A stretch of 64,000 nt of DNA from Lineus longissimus. Lineage: Eukaryota > Nemertea > Pilidiophora > Heteronemertea > Lineidae. This document shows positions 36,607-46,463 of the stretch, piece after piece (position 1 is the stretch's first letter; each line of letters begins with the position of its first letter). The stretch lies in the NCBI RefSeq assembly GCF_910592395.1, contig NC_088324.1:3837953-3901952 (forward strand), read 5' to 3'. The notes under the pieces are model-generated. The model saw nothing but the letters and a program-made list of their open reading frames with translations, ran no database searches and had not been told where the DNA came from. The position numbers and the translations under genes were made by a program.

Positions 36607-37267
36607 TATGGCAAGCCAAAGCGGAATTAATTCAACATGCAAAAATATCTTGCAACTCTGTCAAATTTATCTCAACATTGAAAAATATACTTCAACAATT
36701 TATAAATCAAGTCATCATTTTCAAAATACGTGGCAACAATTTCAAAACTATTGTTCAACAATTTTAAAAAATTCATGCATTATTTTTAAAAATTACATCT
36801 CAACAATTTCAAAATTATAGTTCAACAATTTCAAAAATACATCTCAACAATTTCAAATTATGATCCAAAATTTCAAAAATTCATGCAACATTTTTAGAAA
36901 ATACATATCAACAATTTCAAAATTATGGTTCAACAATTTCAAAAAAATCATCCAACATCTTTCAAAAATATCTCGCAACATTTTTTTTTCTTCAACACTG
37001 AAAAAATCTAGCAACATTCACGTGACCAAACAAAGTCACGTGACCTACCGCATGGCATGATCCAACAGCTAGATTATGTAATTTTTAAAAATGTTGCACG
37101 AATTTTTTTAAATCGTTGAACAATACTTTTGAAATTGTTGCCACGTATTTTGAAAATGATGACTTGACATATAAATTGTTGAAGTATATTTTTCAATGTT
37201 GAGATAAGTTTGACAGAGTTGCAAGATATGTATGCGTGTTGAATTAATTCCGCTTTGGCTTGCCATA
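36607..37267. mobile_element. 661-bp foldback element, TATGG termini, 6-bp target duplication
   Basis: Inverted arms of about 190 bp start TATGGCAAGCCAAAGCGGAA. CCTTAG flanks both ends (36601-36606 and 37268-37273). The AT-rich centre repeats CAACAATTTCAAAA-like modules, with a CACGTGAC pair near 37020. It interrupts a LINE reading frame, whose protein resumes on the other side, so both borders are well fixed. Termini and duplication size match the elements at 25159 and 44418. Confidence 0.88.
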
Positions 37268-37479
37268 CCTTAGATACGACGGAAAGAAGCGACACACCGC
37301 GATAATTCTCAATGTTTCCCCTATCCTTCTTCTTGAAGATATGTATCACATTAGCACATTTCCATGCTAATGGTTCAAAATCCAGCTCCAGTGACCTAGT
37401 AATTACAAATTACAGAGCTTTCAGTGCAAGGTGGGTTCAAAACTGGTTCCTTTCAAAACCTCATGATTAGGCTCATTGG

Positions 37480-37720
37480 AAAAGTTTGAAAAAGCTGCAA
37501 ATAAATCACCATTTACTCATAAACTACAGGTGATTCTTTCTTTAAAATGCTAGCTTGCCCCCCGAGCATGCATGACCCTTATTCACACATTGATAAGGTT
37601 TTTAGCAGAGAAAAATCAGCAGGTTTGATTATTCCTTGCACCAAAAAATTCCTTTGTTTCTGATAATAAGGAAGATTTGTGAACCTGAAAGACTGTTTCA
37701 TTCATTCAATATTGGTTCCT
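37480..37720 (+). repeat. Dispersed repeat copy, unoccupied target of the 51.2-kb transposon
   Basis: ACCCTTATTCACACATTGAT followed by AGCAGAGAAAAATCAGCAGG and TTATTCCTTGCACCAAAAAA recurs in reverse as two halves, at 55005-55130 and 51060-51205. The long-TIR transposon sits between those halves. This copy shows the uninterrupted site. Confidence 0.7.
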
Positions 37721-37841
37721 GACCCCAAATATATCTTTGATATAAGTAAGCAAGCAACATTCTTTATTTCATCTCATGTTTTTGGTTTTCGAACTTGTAA
37801 AAATTTCAGAAAAAATTCACCCAGTATCTCTGGCCCTTAAG

Positions 37842-38068
37842 GGTTGACCATAAGTACCGCCATTTTGGCTTGAACTTGAAATAATAAAGTAATTATAACT
37901 CCTTCAGAGCGTAGTGAATGCTCATTTAAAACCATGCAGGCTGTCCTCTGGAAAATAAAGAACAGACTCCAGCCCTTGAAATGCGCATTCACTACGTTTT
38001 GAAAGAGTTATAATTGCTTTAGGAATTGGAGGTTTGGCAAAAGTTGCGGTACCTTATGGTCAACCCTT
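37842..38068. mobile_element. ~227-bp MITE, ~90-bp TIRs, TTAA target
   Basis: The left arm GGGTTGACCATAAGTACCGC and its continuation (about 90 bp) are repeated in reverse at the right end, reading AAGGGTTGACCATAAGGTAC from that side. TTAA flanks both ends (37838-37841 and 38069-38072). TTAA duplications fit piggyBac or Kolobok elements. Related single arms lie at about 388-440 and 6768-6825. Confidence 0.75.
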
Positions 38069-38072
38069 TTAA

Positions 38073-38479
38073 AGTGATGCTAGCTATAGGTTGGGTTGAT
38101 ACACCAAGCAACGATATATCACATGTCATACTGACTTTGGTTTGACCTATATTCGAGACATGTAAACTAAACATGAGCATGTTTGTTAACCGGGATGAAT
38201 TCCTAACCGCCAAATACCTATACGGTGAGCACAATGGACATTGGCCGTTTCATTTAGACAAAAGTGTTAGTACTAATGGAAGTCAAGACGTGACGTTTTG
38301 ACGGCCACCTGCCAATGCATTTTCTTTACGTCGTGACAACATGTGACGGCCAATATGACGGGTCGGTTCAAAACCTGGCACTGGTACTCTGGCACTGGCA
38401 CTGGCAGCGTTTTTGCAAGAAAATACAACAAAATATCGATTTTACGTCCCATAAAATGCAATTGGTGAAAAGAGCTTGA
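38073..38479. other. Intergenic DNA, nothing recognised
   Basis: A GGTGAGCACAATGG stretch at 38223 is shared with 23314. No gene is supported. Confidence 0.35.
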
Positions 38480-38640
38480 GCCCTATGACCATGAAGAGTA
38501 GGTCAAATCGAAAACCTGGGTGATATACAGTATAAGGGAGACTTATTAGATACACCAACCACATAGTCATTCTAGCTACAGCCTTTAAAATGGCAAAATA
38601 TGATTTCCAAGCTGGCCACCAGCAAAAGAAAAATGGAAAA
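38480..38640 (-). repeat. Internal fragment of the GTC-rich repeat family
   Basis: GTAGGTCAAATCGAAAACCT, TTATTAGATACACCAACCAC and a CAAGCTGGCCACCAG stretch match the order seen at 2575-2715. Neither terminus is present. Confidence 0.55.
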
Positions 38641-38694
38641 AAGAAAACGTAATATACAGGTAAAAAAGGAAAAATATTTTTTTAAAATTGCCTT

Positions 38695-38740
38695 GAGGTG
38701 GGATCGAACCCACAACCTTCGGAGTTAAAAAAGAGCGGTA
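38695..38740 (-). repeat. tRNA-like SINE fragment
   Basis: On the minus strand, CCGAAGGTTGTGGGTTCGAT followed by CCCACCTCAAGGC forms a T-arm with a 5-bp GTGGG/CCCAC stem and a B-box core. There is no matching A box or full cloverleaf, so this is a SINE or tRNA-pseudogene fragment. Confidence 0.5.
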
Positions 38741-39164
38741 AATTCAAGTCAAATCAAAACTAGGTCAACGCAGATTTTTCCTAAGTAACACCAAATGGTA
38801 GTATCAATCAAAACTACTCCAATTTTATATCAAAACCTGCTTGCATAAATACTTCTTTAACTTTATTTCAAGCCTCTATCTATACCATACTTAATACTTG
38901 CATACTTGATACTACATACGTACTTATCTTCACCATAATTAATGACTTTGGCCATGGTGCCATCCATGCAACTTTCAAGAAATTTGCCCAGTAGTTTTTT
39001 ATACAATCACAATCCAAAGCATGGTTCCTTTAGCACCGAGCCCCTTTACATGGTTTGCAAATGCCGTAGTTTCCCTTTATTGTAAATGTAGCTGGTATTT
39101 TTCCTTTGCTTAGGTTACTGTAAATAGATTAAAAAACTGCCATGCTCAAGTATGCAAAGATGAA

Positions 39165-39235
39165 ATAGTGATGGTCCATCTGAGAGTCGAACCGACGCCT
39201 GACACTCCAACCACGATGCGACTGAGAGAAACAAC
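39165..39235 (-). repeat. Possible degenerate tRNA-like sequence
   Basis: The minus strand has TCGGTTCGACTCTCAGATGG, which resembles a B box, preceded by GTGGTTGGAGTGTCAGGCG. No stems of a cloverleaf fit well. Weak. Confidence 0.25.
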
Positions 39236-39723
39236 ACCAAAAAGATCACGACCGGCTCTTACTGGAACCGGCAAACAAAGATGGTTTTCGAAGCTTTGGC
39301 TGTGCCTGTCTTCATCTTCACTTGACAATCCCATTGAACTATTTTCTATTTCTATTTTCAGTGAAATAGTTATACGTCTTCACCATGCCACGAAAGCGAT
39401 AAATGAGAAGGAACTGTCTTGCCCCAAATCTAAGACGTTCTGGAGTATTGAGTGATGGATGAATTGGATACGAACATGATTCAGCGGAGTACGGATTCGG
39501 AAATATAAACAGTTGTGGCGTGTTGTTTGCAAATACATTTGGTGGCGCGTTCAGATTGTGTTATCTGAATAAACACTTAGTCCCGTACGCCAATGCATAT
39601 AGAAAACTTTATCAAATATTTGCTATTATACAACCAGCTTTTTACTGTCGTTCTGCACTACGTGAATGCACAAAGCTATTGTGTGCTTCTCTTCAGACGT
39701 ATGCTCTACCAAACACAGAACAA

Positions 39724-40959
39724 ATGCATGTCCAGTTCGGCTACGTTCAAGCTGTGTTTCTACTGATTCTAATGGCACCAGTAGGGACGGACAGAGGCCC
39801 AAAGTGCCCTATAGAATTCGCATGTAACTGTAGAGAAATTCTCAATCTCGATAACGATACGGAGCTGTCAATAGATTGCAATGATCAGATGTTCCGAGGT
39901 ATTCCGGAGTTTCCACGGAGCCTGCGTGGAGCAGTTATCAGGGAACTTTCAATCCGTAGAAACTTCCTTGACAACCTACCTGACAAATTATTCAAAGGGC
40001 TAGACCTTCAAATAGAAGAAATAATCTTTGACAACAACCCTATCCGCTCCGTGGACAGCCTAGCATTCGCCGCGCTAAAATCAGTGAAGACAATATCGTT
40101 CCGTAACTGTCTGTTAAAAGACATTCCACTGATATTTAACAATGTGGCAGGTCTAAAAACCATTTACTTATCCTCTAACTTGATCACCCACATCAGAAGA
40201 GATACATTTTCAGGGTCGCAACTCAAAACTTTGGATCTGAGTAAAAACCCGCTACAATTCACCCATGACATGTTCGACTCAATTCGGCACTCTTTAGAGA
40301 AGCTCCTTCTGGATCACCTCAATCTGTTAGCCATTCCGAACTCATCCTTAGAAAATTTCAAACATCTCCGAAGTCTGTCATTAATGTTCAATAAAATTCA
40401 CATTTTAAAAAAGGTGAACGTGAGACGTCTGCCAAAAACTCTCCGCTTCCTCAGCTTCATGGGTAATAACATCAGCCATATTGAATCTGGCGCTTTTGAT
40501 GACGTCATAGCGCATCGCGAGGTCGCCTATCTTGGTCTAGGATACAACAATTTGCAAACATTAGACTTTATAAACGAGCCCTGTCTTTACAGACAAGTTG
40601 ACGTCAGTGTGTATGATAATCCAATAAACTGTGATTGTGGCCTGTTCAATTTGACACGACACAAGCTGTTCAGAATTCTCGGTGATTGTACAGCCCCGGC
40701 CAAATTTGCTGGATACGACATCATGCATGAGCCGATTTTTCATGGTCGGAGCGCCTTCACACAAGCTGTCATCCCAGACTGCAATGAGACACTCCCAATG
40801 GGATACTATGATTGTGACTGTCATTGGGTTAACACTACATCTGATCGGATTGAACCATTGATCTGTGCCAGGGCGAGTCGGGCGAGCAACGCAATTTCAA
40901 CCCATGCTGATGTTCTTTTTATTTTCGTGCTTGCGATATTGAGCTCAACATTTTTATGA
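39724..40959 (+). CDS. Leucine-rich-repeat surface protein, probably GPI-anchored
   Basis: The frame is open from 39520, but I place the start at 39724. The Met there begins MHVQFGYVQAVFLLILMAPV, a clear signal peptide, whereas the 68 residues before it look untranslated. The protein would be 411 aa. A Cys-rich N-terminal cap (CPIEFACNC, about residues 28-36) is followed by about eight leucine-rich repeats (roughly residues 60-290), with LKTIYLSSNLITHI and LKTLDLSKNPL as clear units. A C-terminal cap follows (NPINCDCGLF, then GDCTAP and DCNET). The end is a short hydrophobic run (VLFIFVLAILSSTFL) with no charged tail, typical of a GPI-anchor signal. Six N-glycosylation sequons are present. 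No intron is needed. Such proteins act at the cell surface in adhesion or recognition; the ligand is unknown. It is the only intact host-like gene in the window. Confidence 0.88.
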   Translation: MHVQFGYVQAVFLLILMAPVGTDRGPKCPIEFACNCREILNLDNDTELSIDCNDQMFRGIPEFPRSLRGAVIRELSIRRNFLDNLPDKLFKGLDLQIEEIIFDNNPIRSVDSLAFAALKSVKTISFRNCLLKDIPLIFNNVAGLKTIYLSSNLITHIRRDTFSGSQLKTLDLSKNPLQFTHDMFDSIRHSLEKLLLDHLNLLAIPNSSLENFKHLRSLSLMFNKIHILKKVNVRRLPKTLRFLSFMGNNISHIESGAFDDVIAHREVAYLGLGYNNLQTLDFINEPCLYRQVDVSVYDNPINCDCGLFNLTRHKLFRILGDCTAPAKFAGYDIMHEPIFHGRSAFTQAVIPDCNETLPMGYYDCDCHWVNTTSDRIEPLICARASRASNAISTHADVLFIFVLAILSSTFL

Positions 40960-42140
40960 TGACATAGGCTACCGCGCGCATTCTATTAACCGTCATATGA
41001 CTTGGGGATTTCAGCAACGTTGTTATCTTGACAGCTGATAGCATTAATTATTTCCATACACGTAGTCTCATAAAGAGGAGGAACCCTTCAAACCAGAAAC
41101 CAGAATATATTGGGAGTTGGGAACAATATGATTTGTGTGATAACCAATCAGATAGATAAATCAGTGATCTAGATTCAATTCTGCTAGTGTTTGAACACTT
41201 GAGGTGGTGATCCAGAACCAGAGTCGACTTAGTGACAATTTGGTCAAAAGTGAATTAGGTGTATGTGGCAACCTCTGACCTGAATACTGTTTCTGACAGA
41301 GGCTCATTGATGTAGCATAATCCATTTTCTCATAGATAGCAGCACTCCACTTTCCTTTTCCTTGAAAAATAAGGGATTCATGACCCAGAACCGACCCATT
41401 TTTCTCAAAACATGAATGTCACTCAATAAAGAGAGTCTGGTTATCACCGCCTCACCAGAGTCATTCAATAAAAGATTCTGGAGTTACGACATGTGTTTGT
41501 TTTCTCTGCGCGGATAAATGTATATACATGATGTTTTGTATCAGTGTTGCAGTAACAGTAAGTTGAATGACTTTGTTTAAAAATGCTTTGTTTTTTAAAA
41601 GGTTTTTGCAATGAAATTAGAGGCGATGATATTTTGTATAGTGATATTCATGTGAAAAATAGTCTTTCATCCACACTGGGCCATTCGAAAGAAATGATAT
41701 ATTTGAAAGAAGCTTGGGCGCCTATAAAATACAACCACGAGCAAGCAGATTATGGACCTGATTCTGATTAAGTGGTGCGCCCGAATCAGCGAATTTACGT
41801 TGTGATCACTACATCATACATATATTATGCAGCTAATGGTCCAGGGGATGTTTTTTATGTTGCATATATCATGTTTTATGCTTCGTTTGAGAGGATGCAC
41901 GCCATTCCTACTTCCGACTACTACAAAAAATTAAATATCTTTGATACTGTCTCGTGGAACTAAACGCAAATAATGATGTTTGTATTCCAGGTCGCAGCCC
42001 GGCCACAAAGATACAAAACAATTGGTTTTTACTGTATGGTTCGTATAGCCACATATTGTGTTGTTCAGAAAAGAATGGTCTGTCATTTAAAGTTGTGTAT
42101 CTGAGAGACGCACAGGAAGTATCTAAAATTGGTGCACATC
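40960..42140. other. Downstream region without a recognised gene
   Basis: At 41412-41480 two copies of a CAATAAARGANTCTGG-like motif occur (AATAAAGAGAGTCTGG and AATAAAAGATTCTGG). They resemble the ends of the repeat at 4330 and 11219. The AATAAA there could serve as a polyadenylation signal for the upstream gene, though it is over 450 bp away. Short frames at 41583-41963 are unrecognised. Confidence 0.4.
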
Positions 42141-42141
42141 T

Positions 42142-42603
42142 AGGATTAAGTACCACTTGTATCTCATGAAAATTTAACCATCAAGGATTAAGTACCACTT
42201 GTATCTCATGAAAATTTAACCATCTAGGATTAAGTACCACTTGTATCTCATGAAAATTTAACCATCTAGGATTAAGTACCATTTGTATCTCATGAAAATT
42301 TAACCATCTAGGATTAAGTACCACTTGTATCTCATGAAAATTTAACCATCTAGGATTAAGTACCACTTGTATCTCATGAAAATTTAACCATCAAGGATTA
42401 AGTACCACTTGTATCTCATGAAAATTTAACCATCTAGGATTAAGTACCATTTGTATCTCATGAAAATTTAACCATCTGGGATTAAGTATCACTTGTATCT
42501 CATGAAAATTTAACCATCTAGGATTAAGTACCACTTGTATCTCATGAAAATTTAACCATCTAGGATTAAGTACCACTAGTATCTCATGAAAATTTAACCA
42601 TGA
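42142..42603. repeat. Tandem array, 11 copies of a 42-bp unit
   Basis: AGGATTAAGTACCACTTGTA starts at 42142 and recurs every 42 bp through 42562, giving exactly 11 full copies. Copies are nearly identical; variants include ACCATTTGT (copies 4 and 8), a CATCAAGG junction (copies 2 and 7), TATCACTTG (copy 9) and CCACTAGT (copy 11). Because 42 is a multiple of 3, the minus strand reads a 14-residue repeat (VLNPRWLNFHEIQ and a hydrophobic residue) as a by-product. The array ends sharply at ACCATGACGG. Its homogeneity suggests recent expansion. Confidence 0.95.
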
Positions 42604-42995
42604 CGGCCGTTGTATCTTTTAAATGGTCATGAATTTTATGACATGCAAAATATGTCCATATCAAAATTTACGTTTTTATCCATAATTTCGTCATCAGCAG
42701 GCATGCGATATCAAAAACTTGATCACCACAAAGTGGTTACTTTGATTAAATTTGATGACAGTTAATAAATGAGACGTAAATGGTGACATTCTCGGTTTTG
42801 ATGACCCAAAAATAGTGCCAATATCTGATTGGTTATCGCTGTAATGACATGATCATTCCAAAATATCGCAAATAATGGATTAAGTCCTCAAACAAGAGCC
42901 ATCAGGTGATGGCATAGATTCGTGTCCAGGGAACTGACAGATGGGCAATTTTTAGATGTGATTAGCAGCTGTCGATCATCCCACATAATGTTTTC
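42604..42995. other. Intergenic DNA, nothing recognised
   Basis: No gene or repeat was identified. Confidence 0.4.
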
Positions 42996-43900
42996 TTCAG
43001 TTATTCTATTTGAGTTAAGTATTGCAGTGAAAAAATAAGTGTTAGAAAGTGTTGCTCAGCTCCTCTCACTCTCTCAGTCATCTGTGATGTGGTCACCGAA
43101 AACACAGCTGTCTATCATCCTTGTAAAACGCAATGAGAAAACATTTTAAATTTGCTTAGGGAATAATGGACAAGGTTAGGATATTTTGGGATGGTTCCTT
43201 GGTCTGTCACAACCCAGTAGATGCATGGTCACAACCCAGCATACAACCAGGAACTGCATGCAGTCTGGACCTTTACATCAAATCCTTTGAAGTGCAGGTT
43301 GAGACAAACCAGCCCAGCGGCAGATGCATAGTCACAACCTAAGGACAACCAGTAACAGTCTGGACATTTACATTCCTTTGAGGTGGAGTATGTAGATTTG
43401 TTTATCAATAACGTTCGAAGAATGAGGAATAAAATATAATTTTCGTCAAACGAACATAGCAGATGAACGACTTTACTATCGTATTTGAGGTGTAGGTTGT
43501 GACAAACTAATCCAGAGAACATGGTCCAGTCTAGGCCAACTAGCAATGGCTTGACCTCACATCAGGAACAACCAACCAGGAAATGCAAGGTCAGTACTCA
43601 GACCAAGGGGTATGATTGATAAATAATAAGTAAAAACTGAACTTTTTGTAAACCAACTGCTACATGATGTTTTCTTTATTTAAGCTTTTTGAGTTAAGTA
43701 TTGCAGTGAAAAAATAAGTGTTGAAAAAGTGTTGCTCAGCTCCTCTCACTCTTTCAGTCATCTGTGATGTGGTCACGTTGAAACGCAGCTGTCGATCATC
43801 CCTGTAAAACGTAATGAGAAAACATTTTAATTTTGTTTGCCAAGTTATATATGACCAACAGACACTGATAAGGTGCTAATGATCAAGGAAGTTCATGGAT
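42996..43900 (-). repeat. Dispersed long repeat family, copy at 43 kb with internal duplication
   Basis: TTGAGTTAAGTATTGCAGTG followed by GCTCAGCTCCTCTCACTCT and TCATCTGTGATGTGGTCAC occurs twice (about 43010-43095 and 43690-43777), a 680-bp offset. Between them lie GTCTGGACCTTTACATCAAA and TTTGAAGTGCAGGTTGAGAC units, as at 9.5-10.4 kb and in reverse at 20 and 56 kb. Confidence 0.7.
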
Positions 43901-44411
43901 ATATTTGAAAATATAGATTCAATACCTCCGGTGATAATGTAGCAGGTTTGTATACATATGTGTGTACATTTACACTTTGCGTATATAAATGTGCAGTCCA
44001 GTACAATTCTACAGTGATGATCGAGGGACTTTTAAAATGGTCAATTTCAGCACTCATGACACGTTTACCGAGGTTTCGGCAATTATTTTCAGTGGAGGTA
44101 TATCTTATGAGTGGAGTCTGGGTGATTTCGAGTCATCGATAAGTGTTTTAAACGCACAAATGTGATGAGTTTCTGGCCTGAATTCACTCTTCTGTTGAAT
44201 GTCAATCCGCCATTGCCGATTTCTCGGAACCTTTGTATCATTATATGGGATTATTATTGCTAAAAAAGCTTATATCTCTTCCGCTTCTCATTGATAAAGA
44301 CGAAATTTAAACTTGGCCAAAGCGAAAACACGCATTTCGGCGAAATATATACGATTTTTGCGGAAGGTTTCGTTAGTGATATTACCTAGGTATTCAGCCT
44401 CTTCCGATGCT
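43901..44411. other. Intergenic DNA, nothing recognised
   Basis: No gene or repeat was identified before the palindromic element. Confidence 0.4.
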
Positions 44412-44417
44412 GAGCGC

Positions 44418-44943
44418 TACGGTGGCCCATAGAGGACATGCGTTTATTTTCAATATATTAGAATATTTTTCTTTTTACAATGCGTTTTTTGTATTCTCTC
44501 AAATTACAACCGCCGTCGGATTTATTTCTCACCGCCGAAAAAATAATTTCCACCGCCGGGTAAAAAATAATAATTCCCACCACCGCGGTGGAAATTAATA
44601 TCGACCGCGGTGGAAATAATATCCACCGCGGTGGGAAATAATATCCACCTGGTGTCAATAACGAATTAGCTCCCGCTCCGATCTTTCTTATGTTGTTACT
44701 CTCCTTGACCTGATACTAGTCCAGCCACAATCGTGGTTGTAAACATATTATTTCCACCGCGGTGGATATTAATTTCCACCGCGGTGGTAGGAATTATTAT
44801 TTTTAACATGGCGGTGGGAATTATTTTTTTGGCGGTGAGAAATAAATCCGACGGCGGTTGTAATTCGAGAGAAAAAAAACGCATTATAAAAAAAAAATTA
44901 TATTATATTGAAAATAAACTCATGTCCTCTATGGGCCACCGTA
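44418..44943. mobile_element. 526-bp palindromic foldback element, TACGG termini, 6-bp target duplication
   Basis: The two halves are inverted copies starting TACGGTGGCCCATAGAGGAC. GAGCGC flanks both sides (44412-44417 and 44944-44949). Inside, ACAACCGCCGTCGGATTTAT and several CCACCGCGGTGG self-complementary modules recur. The central spacer is about 100 bp (44660-44740). No protein is encoded. A solo terminus-like piece lies at about 14548. Confidence 0.9.
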
Positions 44944-45252
44944 GAGCGCAGTTGTACGCTTCTAAACCTCAAGTCAATACATGAAATTCGTCTCCCGTTG
45001 CGCATGTGCATCATGGAGGAGACGAATCTGCAAAAAGGCTTAAGTCAATGCGGTATTATATCTAACGAGCTCTATGGATATGATTCTGTGATGTATGGTC
45101 TACTTTATTAACTCAATCACAAATGGGCAATAAATAATAGTGATAAATATAGAAAATAAGTTCAAATATTTACGCGTAACCAATCTGTCAATTTGTCATT
45201 AGTCATATTGATGACAGCACCATCACTGGCAGCCAATCATGTATCTGATCTG

Positions 45253-45347
45253 TGTGGAAGTATTGTCCTTTGCTGGTTTGGGGGTACGGTTCACTTGAAT
45301 GAGACAGATGTAAATAATGCAAGTTTAATAAGAGAAGATATTACACA
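45253..45347 (-). repeat. Left (3') LTR of the Gypsy element
   Basis: TGTGGAAGTATTGTCCTTTG to ATTACACA matches 50369-50463 in the same orientation over about 95 bp with few differences. The repeat has TG...CA ends. It is unusually short for an LTR, and its inner part may have decayed. A target duplication was not found. Confidence 0.65.
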
Positions 45348-45549
45348 GCTTTCTAAACTGTCTATGTTATTTCTGAACTTAGAACTAAATGTTTGCACAC
45401 TTTGATGTGGCTTGAAACACGTTGAAAAGTAAAGTCGGAATTATCTGTGGCATCTGAACACTTGTTAAGTCCAAACATGAAAGTCCATATTTTTAGCTTT
45501 AACCAGAAATGCTAAATTTAGGATATAACCTGGACATGCGTCATACAGG

Positions 45550-45935
45550 TTACATAATGAAAATGAAAATGAAAATGACTAGTATTTAAAGTGCCAGATT
45601 CCACAGAATTATGATCGGTGACACTGTACAGAAATTATGATTTTCTATTGCAGCGAGCAAAGAGGAAGGTTTTGAGATGGCGAGCAAAAACAGATGTGAT
45701 CTCGACCTTCCTGATATTGGCAGGGAGTTGATTCCACAGGGTTGGAGCAGCACATTGAAAAGCTCTGCCACCATAGGACAATACCCTTCCCCTTTGCTCA
45801 ACCAACAACAGACCATCAGATGACCGGAGGCTGCGAGTTGGTTGGTAAACATGAAGAAGTTCCTCGAGATACGCTGCGCATCCTGAAATACAACAGTTTG
45901 GTTGATGGAAATAAAGCGGCGCATAAGTGTCTAAG
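45550..45935 (-). mobile_element. 5'-truncated LINE end inserted in the Gypsy 3' region
   Basis: The minus-strand frame reads the C-terminal tail of a LINE polyprotein: YLEELLHVYQPTRSLRSS, YGGRAFQCAAPTLWNQLPAN, then an FARHLKTFLF end. A 3' UTR ends in a (TTTTCA)n tail at about 45554-45575. It is related in plan to the LINE at 5885 but not identical. Its 5' junction with Gypsy sequence lies near 45930, and the fused frame extends to 46099 by chance. Confidence 0.75.
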
Positions 45936-46463
45936 GCTTTAAGATGCCTTCGCAGTGTTTCTAAGTCCAAGCGATCTGGTGGCTTCACCAGTCTGGTTGA
46001 TCTCCTAATGTCACTCTCGGTCACCTGAGGCTGATTACAGGTAGGCATGACTGTTTTCTCACTATCAGTCACTTGAGGCTGATTTATACCGTTGGGCATG
46101 ATTGTCTAATAGTTCAGCTTGGCAAGACTTTACGGTTTCTGCGTAGATCTGCTCCTGTGTCAGTTCTGACTCAATAAGAATGCGGCGTCTCGGCCTTTCC
46201 GCTGACAGTGGCAGAAATGTTTTTATCTCTGATCTACACTCTGGCTCCTTGCTGAAGTTCCTCGAGTTCTCGAGCACCATGATGTTTGTCAGCATTCTGG
46301 GCTTGCTTTCGCCTATATATTCAGCTTCGGTTTGCTGAAGCTCCACTAGATCTGGCCACTCCGAGATGTACCTTTGCGGTAGCTGAGGGAGGTAAGGGCT
46401 GATTCGTCTCCCCATTAAAGGGAACTGAAACCGCCAAGCCTGTTCGTATGACCTCGTTTTCAT
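45936..46463 (-). pseudogene. Gypsy polyprotein, C-terminal end of integrase
   Basis: From 46463 the minus strand reads MGRRISPYLPQLP, the usual stretch after the integrase SPAELL motif, then WPDLVELQQTEAEY. A spacer and a basic RRSTRLVKPPDRLDL end (46000-45955) follow, typical of Gypsy polyproteins. The upstream part of integrase is on the far side of the MITE at 46419-46747. Confidence 0.75.

Larger units (their letters stand above)
35267..37410 (-). pseudogene. LINE (Jockey/CR1-type) reverse transcriptase, split by two insertions
   Basis: The minus strand reads a non-LTR retrotransposon polyprotein. PLAWKCANVIHIFKKKDRG and NIENYRGVSLLSVVSKV lie at 37400-37275. After a 661-bp insertion come MEKFLFDHV and FNPGQHGFRKGRC (36590-36500), then GIPHGSILGPLLF and the catalytic YADDAK (36290-36210). 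After a SINE insertion the C-terminal region follows, with IRSRLEYCSVTWDS and CVQRRVTRHIL (35600-35450). Both insertions fall inside the frame. Stops and frameshifts show the element was already decaying. The endonuclease domain is missing. Confidence 0.85.

Noticed and set aside
39165-39235. Functional tRNA gene
   Set aside because: A B-box-like core is present but no T-stem or cloverleaf pairs properly.
39520-39723. Upstream extension of the LRR protein by 68 residues
   Set aside because: The signal peptide begins at the Met at 39724; the extension would bury it.
42142-42603. CRISPR-like array or repeat-protein gene
   Set aside because: There are no unique spacers: the units are directly adjacent and near-identical, so it is a minisatellite. 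The 14-residue frame is broken within the array.
45635-46099. A single 154-aa protein
   Set aside because: It is a chance fusion of the Gypsy polyprotein end with a LINE C-terminal tail in the same frame.
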